Part shown: positions 39,685 to 44,279 of the stretch, piece by piece
Layout of the letters: each line of letters starts with the position of its first letter
Numbering within the stretch: position 1 is the first letter of the stretch
Virus record (IMG/VR): IMGVR_UViG_3300022693_000703
Span: 1 to 44,279 of that record
Reading direction: 5' to 3' (one strand)
Length of the DNA stretch: 44,279 nucleotides
Source: a virus
Program-made: the position numbers and the translations under genes
The notes under the pieces: generated by a model
What the model was told of the DNA's origin: nothing
Database searches by the model: none
What the model saw: only the letters and a program-made list of their open reading frames with translations

Positions 39685-39975
39685 ATGTTTCATACACCTA
39701 AGTTTGATGAAATAGCAAAAGCTGTTTTTGATGCAGAACGTGATTATGTTGTTACAAATGGCACTAGGCCAGTCATGCATGTTTACGTTGAGTACGATTA
39801 CCACCGTGAGGTTTTGCAGGAAATTTTATTAGCTGGTCAAGTTCATATTGAAGCAGTTAATTACCATGAGCGTTGTGAAGTGCTTGGACAAAAGGTTTGG
39901 CCTGTTATTCGAAACATAAAGAACGAAAAAGCGCCAACGTTTAATATTTGTATTACAGGAGAACAGGAAGCATGA
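39685..39975 (+). CDS. Early protein of unknown function, 96 residues
   Basis: The protein reads FDEIAKAVFDAERDYVVTNG, then PVMHVYVEYDYHREVLQEIL and VWPVIRNIKNEKAPTFNICI. It is an alpha-beta mix with a strand-helix-strand core. AAAGCAGGA is the ribosome site. It is the first gene after operator copy 5, and overlaps the next gene by 4 bp. Function unknown. Confidence 0.6.
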   Translation: MFHTPKFDEIAKAVFDAERDYVVTNGTRPVMHVYVEYDYHREVLQEILLAGQVHIEAVNYHERCEVLGQKVWPVIRNIKNEKAPTFNICITGEQEA

Positions 39976-40085
39976 ACCAGCGTATTAAAAACATCATTTT
40001 AGCCATTGTTGTTATCGGTAGTTATTGCGCAGTTAGCACAATGGATTATCAAGACGAAGTTGCACGTTATGAGGTTAGCGAGTAA
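39972..40085 (+). CDS. Tiny membrane protein, 37 residues
   Basis: The start overlaps the upstream stop as ATGA. Residues 6-22 are a membrane segment (KNIILAIVVIGSYCAVS), followed by a short acidic tail TMDYQDEVARYEVSE. Such small membrane proteins are frequent in phage early regions; the function is unknown. Confidence 0.6.
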   Translation: MNQRIKNIILAIVVIGSYCAVSTMDYQDEVARYEVSE

Positions 40086-40086
40086 A

Positions 40087-40191
40087 GGTAAGCGCACTTT
40101 GCGGAGTGCGTTTTGAGATACCGCTTACCGCTGGGCGTTTCCCGGTGGCGAGTGTTGCAACCTAAGCGGTATCGTCAAAGCGTATTTTTTT
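40087..40191 (+). ncRNA. Structured element with two mutually exclusive pairings
   Basis: GATACCGCTTA (40117-40127) pairs perfectly with TAAGCGGTATC (40163-40173), 11 bp, enclosing CTGGG with CCCGG. But GGTAAGCG (40087-40094) is also perfectly complementary to CGCTTACC (40122-40129), which uses the same left arm. A small hairpin CGCACT/AGTGCG (40093-40110) with TTTT lies between, and a seven-T run follows at 40185-40191. This is the logic of an attenuator or riboswitch-type switch, or a small RNA with a terminator-like end. I recognise no known family. Confidence 0.55.
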
Positions 40192-40302
40192 GGATTCGCT
40201 GAACCATGTAGCGTGAGATCATGGGATTTTAAAAGGTGATTTTATGTAGCATGAAGCCGTTAGAAGCGGCCAATCAATTTTTTTAAACAACGGGGTGGAA
40301 CT

Positions 40303-40722
40303 ATGTTTAAGGTATATGGTGTAACCATTGAGGTTGCAAAAAAGAAAGCTGAAGAAAAGATCAAGCGAATGACAAAGTGGGAAAAGCCAAAGACCGCTGA
40401 TGGGCATGAGGTTTTGTTAAAAAGCATTTCAGAATATTGCGTTAATGATATGAAACCAGTTGCTATTGGCAAGCCTTTTGACGCGCCACAATTTGCGCAA
40501 GAGCTTATTGATTTAGCAAAAAAAACAACGCGTTGTCGCGGTATGCATATTCGCATACATGTACCTAAAGCAGATAGCAAAGGTGGTGTTGTTCTAAACC
40601 AGAGAACAAAAAAGCCAGCAATGCAATGGGTAAAATACGATCCAGATACAAATTACAGCTTAATCATTGCTGCAGCTGATGCGGCAAAAGAGAAGGCAAT
40701 TTCAAAAAGCAAACAGCAATAG
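40303..40722 (+). CDS. Early protein of unknown function, 139 residues
   Basis: The protein reads FKVYGVTIEVAKKKAEEKIK, then LKSISEYCVNDMKPVAIGKP, and CRGMHIRIHVPKADSKGG, with a basic Lys-rich end. It follows the structured element after ~110 bp and precedes the RdgC-like gene by 9 bp, so it probably belongs to the same operon. It might be a recombination accessory protein; no family is recognised. Confidence 0.6.
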   Translation: MFKVYGVTIEVAKKKAEEKIKRMTKWEKPKTADGHEVLLKSISEYCVNDMKPVAIGKPFDAPQFAQELIDLAKKTTRCRGMHIRIHVPKADSKGGVVLNQRTKKPAMQWVKYDPDTNYSLIIAAADAAKEKAISKSKQQ

Positions 40723-40731
40723 GAAATCAAG

Positions 40732-41862
40732 ATGAAAAATATTCACGTATACAGCACGGCACTACCAGCAATGGCAGAAATGATCAAGGCGGTTGAGTCT
40801 GAAAACCGCTTTTTTAAAGATTGTGAGCCTAACCAATTCAGTAGTTTTGGGTTTGCTGAAAATGGTATTACAAGCATGGCGAATGGTTACGAAATGAAGT
40901 TCATGTTTGAAGAAAAGATTTTGCCAAAGCCGGTGATTAACCGTGAGTGCCAAAAGCGTATAGAAGCCGAAGAAGAAATGATCGGTATGCCGCTTGAACG
41001 CAAAGTACGTGACATCATAAAAGAACGCGTGGTGCAAGAAATGCTTGAAAGGGCGCTTACTAAGGTAACCGCGTTTAGCGCTTACTATCACGCCAATTCA
41101 GAGCGCGTATTTGTTGATGTGAGCAGTGAAGATTTGGCAGGCCGCGCAATAGGTGAAATGTGCCATGCGCTAAAATCACTAAAAACAAGTACGCTTCATG
41201 TTTCTGGAGTTTCAAATTCCCTTACTCAAAACATTCGCGAATGTATTGATACTGAGCAGGATCTTAGTTTTAGCGGTTTTTACTATGCCGATAAGCTGCA
41301 CATGAAAAACAGTGAAAAAGAAAGCGTTAAGTTTGATTGTGATTATACGCTCAAACACGTTGCTGAACTCATTGATTCCGGTTATTCAGTTAAGCGGGTT
41401 CGCCTGGCGCGTGAAGGTGTTAGCTTTGATTTAACTGATGATTTTAAAATCAAAACCATACGTCATGAATTTGAAGCTGGTATGTACGAAACTAAGGAAG
41501 AAGCAGAGCAGAACCTTAAGGAAGGTTTGCTTGAAATTATGGCAGCTAATGTTCAAGAGCTTGTTGATTATTTTAGTAAGTCAGATGAGCAAAATGAAGG
41601 TGATCAAGTTATCAAAACGCTAGATGCAGTTGAAGAAGTTGCTAATCCATTTTTCAATGATGAAGGCAAAGACGTGTTCCAAGATGAGGCGGTTGCTTTT
41701 GTTAAAGAAACAAGAAAAGCAAGCGTTTCAGCTATACAGCGTAAGTTTAGAATTGGGTATAACAGGGCCGCACGAATTGTTGAGAAAATGGAGTGTGACG
41801 GTTTAGTGAGTACGCCGGGCCATAATGGTGAGCGTGAAGTATTGGTGCCAGCAGATGAGTAA
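40732..41862 (+). CDS. RdgC-like recombination protein fused to an FtsK-gamma domain
   Basis: The 376-residue protein has two parts. Residues 1-285 resemble Rdg[21 protein letters not shown], then [60 protein letters not shown] and [15 protein letters not shown], in the same order as in host RdgC, a ring-shaped DNA-binding protein that limits RecA. After an acidic linker, residues ~312-375 form a winged helix of FtsK-gamma type: [40 protein letters not shown], then [10 protein letters not shown]. FtsK-gamma reads KOPS motifs and activates XerD. No FtsK motor domain is present. The fusion is unusual. Confidence 0.85.
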   Translation: MKNIHVYSTALPAMAEMIKAVESENRFFKDCEPNQFSSFGFAENGITSMANGYEMKFMFEEKILPKPVINRECQKRIEAEEEMIGMPLERKVRDIIKERVVQEMLERALTKVTAFSAYYHANSERVFVDVSSEDLAGRAIGEMCHALKSLKTSTLHVSGVSNSLTQNIRECIDTEQDLSFSGFYYADKLHMKNSEKESVKFDCDYTLKHVAELIDSGYSVKRVRLAREGVSFDLTDDFKIKTIRHEFEAGMYETKEEAEQNLKEGLLEIMAANVQELVDYFSKSDEQNEGDQVIKTLDAVEEVANPFFNDEGKDVFQDEAVAFVKETRKASVSAIQRKFRIGYNRAARIVEKMECDGLVSTPGHNGEREVLVPADE

Positions 41863-42103
41863 CACAATTTCAGACTTAAACGCGGCATTATTTAAGCAGC
41901 TTGAACGCCTTAATGCTGATGATATGAATGATGATCAGATTAAGACTGAGGTTGAACGCACAAAAGCCGTGGTTGATATTGCTGGTTCAATCGTAGAAAG
42001 CGCAGAACTGGCATTTGCAGCAACCAAGTTCAAAACTGAATATGGTTTGCGTGAAATGCCAGAAGTTTTAAGTCTACCGAGTAAAGCAAGTGGCACAAGG
42101 TAA
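41855..42103 (+). CDS. Small helical protein of unknown function, 82 residues
   Basis: The ATG at 41855 overlaps the RdgC-FtsK gene by 8 bp. The protein is nearly all helical: [40 protein letters not shown], then [20 protein letters not shown]. Proteins with this phrase pattern precede HNH endonuclease genes in other phages; the function is unknown. It overlaps the HNH gene by 14 bp. Confidence 0.65.
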   Translation: MSNTISDLNAALFKQLERLNADDMNDDQIKTEVERTKAVVDIAGSIVESAELAFAATKFKTEYGLREMPEVLSLPSKASGTR

Positions 42104-42695
42104 GAAAACCTTTTACACGCCTGAACAGGTGCAGTTTGTTAAAGACAACTGCACCATGACCGCTAAAGGGTTGCATAAGGCTTTTTGCGAACGCTTTGAT
42201 CGCTATGATGTGTCAATGTATACGCTTAAAGCCTTACGCTTGCGCAATGGTTGGAAAACAGGCCGTGACGGTAGGATGGAGCAAGGGCATGAAGCTTGGA
42301 ATAAAGGGTTCAGCTATATTCCTAAAGGTGCTGAAGATAACCTTTTTAAAAAAGGTCATGTTCCTTGGTCAGCGCGTGATTTGGGCAGTGAACGCATTAA
42401 TGGTGACGGGTATATTGAAATAAAATTGCCTGGTAGTGATAAGCGTGGTAAATGGGTTTTAAAGCACCTTTATATTTGGGAGCAAGCGAACGGCAAGAAG
42501 CCAGATGGACACGCTGTTATTTTTATCGATAACGACAGACAAAACGTTGAAATTGATAATCTAATGCTAGTAACACGCGGTGAATTGTGCATAATGAATA
42601 AAACGGGTACAAGTCGCTGGACAGGCCAAGCGAAGCGAACCGCGCAACTTATAGCACAAACAAAGATCCGCCAACGGGAATTAACTAAAAAATAA
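42090..42695 (+). CDS. HNH endonuclease
   Basis: From a GTG start the 201-residue protein has an N-terminal helix-turn-helix-like part (YTPEQVQFVKDNCTMTAKGL, VSMYTLKALRLRNGWKTGRD), a linker with EAWNKGFSYIPKGAEDNLFK, and an HNH_3-type nuclease (WVLKHLYIWEQANGKKPDGH, AVIFIDNDRQNVEIDNLMLV). It could be a free-standing homing endonuclease, but its tight overlap with the upstream gene suggests an established operon member. Confidence 0.85.
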   Translation: MAQGKKTFYTPEQVQFVKDNCTMTAKGLHKAFCERFDRYDVSMYTLKALRLRNGWKTGRDGRMEQGHEAWNKGFSYIPKGAEDNLFKKGHVPWSARDLGSERINGDGYIEIKLPGSDKRGKWVLKHLYIWEQANGKKPDGHAVIFIDNDRQNVEIDNLMLVTRGELCIMNKTGTSRWTGQAKRTAQLIAQTKIRQRELTKK

Positions 42696-42727
42696 CGCTA
42701 CGCAGTTTGTGGCATGGAGCCTAAGAC

Positions 42728-42829
42728 ATGAAAAGAAGAAGTAGTGATATTGATCGTACAAAGCAAGCTTTTGTACTTTGTTTGGCAATAGTAGCCATTG
42801 GCTTAGTTATTAAGCTATCTGGTTTGTGA
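42728..42829 (+). CDS. Tiny membrane protein, 33 residues
   Basis: The ATG opens a frame with a basic head MKRRSSDIDRTKQ and a membrane segment (AFVLCLAIVAIGLVIKLSGL). The positive-inside head predicts N-terminus in the cytoplasm. It is isolated by 32 bp from the HNH gene. Function unknown; the ribosome site (GGAGC) is acceptable. Confidence 0.55.
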   Translation: MKRRSSDIDRTKQAFVLCLAIVAIGLVIKLSGL

Positions 42830-42837
42830 AAGTTTAT

Positions 42838-42956
42838 AGGCCGCTTTTAAAGACTATTTATCAATGATGCACAGCGCTTCTTATTAGGTGTTTGCCTGCT
42901 TTTACGATGTACTAATAAGAGGCTTGGGAAGTATAGCGCCCTTAGCGGCCTTTTTT
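42838..42956 (+). ncRNA. Nested structured element ending in a terminator
   Basis: AGGCCGCT (42838-42845) pairs with AGCGGCCT (42944-42951) at the ends; inside, GCGCT (42874-42878) pairs with AGCGC (42935-42939), and directly next to it TCTTATTAG (42879-42887) pairs with CTAATAAGA (42912-42920). TTTTTT follows. Three perfect nested stems over 114 bp with no gene inside suggest a small RNA or an elaborate terminator/attenuator. I recognise no known RNA family. Confidence 0.55.
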
Positions 42957-42973
42957 ATTCAAAGGTGACAGGA

Positions 42974-43063
42974 ATGGACAGGAAACAGAAAAGAGAATTG
43001 ATCATAGTAGCTTGCTATTTGATCGCGTGTGTTGGCTTGGCTTTGTGGGCGGGTAACGCATGA
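42974..43063 (+). CDS. Tiny membrane protein, 29 residues
   Basis: MDRKQKREL is followed by a membrane segment IIVACYLIACVGLALWAG. GACAGGA gives a ribosome site, and its stop overlaps the next ATG (ATGA), so the frame is likely translated. Two Cys lie in the membrane part. Function unknown. Confidence 0.55.
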   Translation: MDRKQKRELIIVACYLIACVGLALWAGNA

Positions 43064-43254
43064 AAAACTATATTGATGTTTCTAAGCTGAAAACTTTTAG
43101 CTTAGATGATTTGGTAGGTAGAACGGTATCTATTCGATGCTTCAGAGATAGCTCCGAAGATGTGCAAATGCTTATGGCTTTTGATACTGACACTAATGAA
43201 AGCTTTTTAATTAAAGTTGAAAGGCTTCCTAAGATTGGTGGTGAGCATGAGTGA
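43060..43254 (+). CDS. Small protein of unknown function, 64 residues
   Basis: This soluble protein reads NYIDVSKLKTFSLDDLVGRT, VSIRCFRDSSEDVQMLMAFD and a C-terminal KVERLPKIGGEHE. It overlaps the neighbours on both sides by 4 and 8 bp, in a string of tiny genes. No family is recognised. Confidence 0.55.
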   Translation: MKNYIDVSKLKTFSLDDLVGRTVSIRCFRDSSEDVQMLMAFDTDTNESFLIKVERLPKIGGEHE

Positions 43255-43375
43255 ACTTGAAGGCTGGCTAATATTCATTTGCGTTTGGGTTTTACTGTTC
43301 TCTATTTTTATGGGTGTCGTTACTGGGATGTATGAGTTTATGGAATCCAGAAATAAGGAGCAAGAGAATGGGTAA
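43247..43375 (+). CDS. Tiny membrane protein, 42 residues
   Basis: The ATG lies behind GGTGGTGAG and overlaps the previous gene. The product is one long membrane segment (WLIFICVWVLLFSIFMGVVT) and a charged tail EFMESRNKEQENG, so the C-terminus is probably cytoplasmic. It overlaps the next gene by 8 bp. Function unknown. Confidence 0.6.
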   Translation: MSELEGWLIFICVWVLLFSIFMGVVTGMYEFMESRNKEQENG

Positions 43376-43586
43376 GCGTGTTTCAGTTCTAGGCTGTGGA
43401 GTTATAAAAGCGGCGATGATTCATGCGCTATCCAATATGGGTCATGAAGTGATGGTTGAAGATAAGCCAAAGCAGACGGTAAAAAGAAAGCAGTATGCAC
43501 CGCTCGATATGAGCGATTATAAAAAGCCTGTTAATGGCTACCAAGCAAAGCAGCGCAAGCGTAAGGCAAAGAGAAGGGTTAAGTAA
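43368..43586 (+). CDS. Small basic protein of unknown function, 72 residues
   Basis: I use the ATG at 43368 (GGAGCAAGAGA upstream). The start, KRVSVLGCGVIKAAMIHALS, resembles the first strand and helix of a nucleotide-binding fold but is too short to be one. The C-terminal 35 residues are very basic (YQAKQRKRKAKRRVK) and may bind nucleic acid. Its stop overlaps the next start. Confidence 0.55.
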   Translation: MGKRVSVLGCGVIKAAMIHALSNMGHEVMVEDKPKQTVKRKQYAPLDMSDYKKPVNGYQAKQRKRKAKRRVK

Positions 43587-43828
43587 TGATTGCCGATAGA
43601 GTTTATATTTGTTTTTATTTGTTGTGTTCAATGGCAGCAATATGCTTTTCCTTTTATGTTTGTATTGACCAAAGTTATCCGTTTTGGGTGTATTACGCTT
43701 GCTTGTTTTTTATAGGCGGCATTTTCTTTTGTTGGGTTGCTATAAGTAGGGCGTATTATATTGCGATTCTTCTGTATGCTAACTACGTTGAGAAATTAAA
43801 ACAAAGCGTAGAGTCCAAGCGTGATTAA
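43586..43828 (+). CDS. Small membrane protein, 80 residues
   Basis: Two hydrophobic segments are clear: YICFYLLCSMAAICFSFYVC (about 7-26) and YYACLFFIGGIFFCWVAISR (about 36-55), then an amphipathic helix and a charged end KLKQSVESKRD. It is rich in aromatic residues and Cys. The start overlaps the upstream stop (TAATG). It could be a superinfection or host membrane factor, but that is only a guess. Confidence 0.6.
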   Translation: MIADRVYICFYLLCSMAAICFSFYVCIDQSYPFWVYYACLFFIGGIFFCWVAISRAYYIAILLYANYVEKLKQSVESKRD

Positions 43829-44051
43829 TACCAGCGAGGCCGTAAGGAAAATAATCAGCACGATACCAAAGGGTAATGTGTGTAAGACTATGGAGCAATC
43901 AGGCCTTACACAGCGTGGTGTCTATGACTGGCTGAAGGGCAGGAAGTGCGCCAAGCTAGACAACCTCATTGCCCTAGCGAATGCCGCTGGGGTTGAGGTC
44001 GTGCTTGTTGAAAAGGGAAAGCTAGAAGCGATCAGGGAGCACATATTGTGA
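43821..44051 (+). CDS. Helix-turn-helix protein, 76 residues
   Basis: From GTG the protein has an HTH: TSEAVRKIISTIPKGNVCKT, MEQSGLTQRGVYDWLKGRKC, then LDNLIALANAAGVEVVLVEK. It resembles XRE-like regulators in lambdoid early regions. From about 43880 the base composition is clearly richer in GC than the neighbours. It could be a regulator of the next operon. Confidence 0.65.
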   Translation: MINTSEAVRKIISTIPKGNVCKTMEQSGLTQRGVYDWLKGRKCAKLDNLIALANAAGVEVVLVEKGKLEAIREHIL

Positions 44052-44140
44052 GTGTTTGCGAAGTCATGCCGCTAGAGGCAGCGCCAGCCGTGGCCTGTGG
44101 GCGCACCATGACGGTGCAGATCAATGCCGTAGGTACGTAG
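44048..44140 (+). pseudogene. Truncated gene running into the inverted repeat
   Basis: A GTG overlapping the upstream stop (GTGA) opens MSVCEVMPLEAAPAVACGRT, then TVQINAVGT and a TAG at 44138. The stop lies inside the inverted-repeat copy, whose boundary is between 44135 and 44136, so the true downstream coding sequence has been replaced. The gene therefore appears to be cut by the repeat joint. Confidence 0.5.
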
Positions 44141-44279
44141 TTCGTGCAGCTTATACATGATTTAGGTAATGTGATTTTCATGATTGCCCTGCTTGCTTTT
44201 GCTTAATGTGGGTACATTATTATTTATCTTGTACCCAATTGCAAGCATGGAAAGTAATTATTTACAGAAATAATTCAGG
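44136..44279 (-). repeat. 144-bp inverted repeat, terminal copy
   Basis: Read on the minus strand, this is identical to 36988-37131: end of integrase 2, operator-promoter and the first codons of the Cys-rich gene. It ends exactly with the window. Identity over 144 bp with no mismatch, and the cut of a coding frame at its border, indicate a recent inversion/duplication or an assembly joint. Confidence 0.95.

Noticed and set aside
41604-41888. 94-codon minus-strand frame over the FtsK-gamma part
   Set aside because: Shadow frame without ribosome site; the plus strand has a clear domain match.

Overview
The window is most of a temperate tailed-phage (myovirus) genome or prophage. It opens inside the small terminase gene and ends in a suspicious inverted repeat. 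By eye the DNA is moderately AT-rich. Strong AGGAGG-type ribosome sites, tightly overlapping ATGA/TAATG junctions, a P2-like tail module, a C4-RNA/antirepressor immunity locus and an FtsK-gamma domain of clearly gammaproteobacterial type all point to a gammaproteobacterial host, perhaps marine (Alteromonadales or Vibrionales). The host is an inference, not something read directly.

Layout. (1) 1-7.9 kb: lambda-type head and packaging genes (small and large terminase, DUF6148 connector, lambda-family portal, ClpP-like protease with a nested scaffold start, decoration protein D, major capsid protein E, connectors). (2) 7.9-17.9 kb: P2-type contractile tail (sheath, tube, frameshifted chaperone, tape measure, X, D, V, U, W/gp25, J, I). 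(3) 17.9-22.2 kb: beta-helix tailspike, collar-type tail fibre with tandem repeats, and fibre assembly protein. (4) 22.2-26.65 kb: lysis and accessory cassette: a membrane/coiled-coil protein, a CheY-like response regulator, an amidase, a large 22-residue-repeat protein, two small beta-rich proteins, a holin, a nested spanin pair, and a strong terminator. (5) 26.66-29.4 kb: an interrupted minus-strand gene, integrase 1 with palindromic operators, and a gene of unknown function. (6) 29.4-33.1 kb: excisionase-like and XRE-type regulators, a C4-like antisense RNA, the Ant antirepressor, an O-like initiator and a DnaC-like loader. (7) 33.1-37.0 kb: adenine methylase with a wHTH regulator on the minus strand, small early genes, an HD hydrolase and a second integrase. 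(8) 37.0-44.3 kb: early accessory genes, including Lar, a wHTH/zinc/coiled-coil protein, a P-loop protein, an RdgC-FtsK-gamma fusion, an HNH endonuclease, many tiny membrane proteins and two structured non-coding elements.

How it works together. The late genes run rightwards as one nearly gapless transcription unit ending at the hairpin at 26.64 kb. Early genes are split into short operons. At least four are preceded by a common promoter with a GGGTACA...TGTACCC inverted repeat across the core promoter, suggesting one repressor controls a dispersed early regulon. A second palindrome, GGCGTATTTTACGCC, sits in front of both integrase 1 and the excisionase-like gene. Immunity appears to involve Ant held down by a C4-type antisense RNA. 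No CI-type repressor with a peptidase domain is visible here.

The most unusual points are an RdgC-like recombination protein fused to an FtsK-gamma KOPS-reading domain, a phage-borne CheY-like receiver between the lysis genes, the shared early operator, two integrases followed by near-duplicate promoter regions, two structured intergenic elements (one with mutually exclusive pairings), two small genes broken by in-frame stops, and the perfect 144-bp inverted repeat that truncates the last gene.
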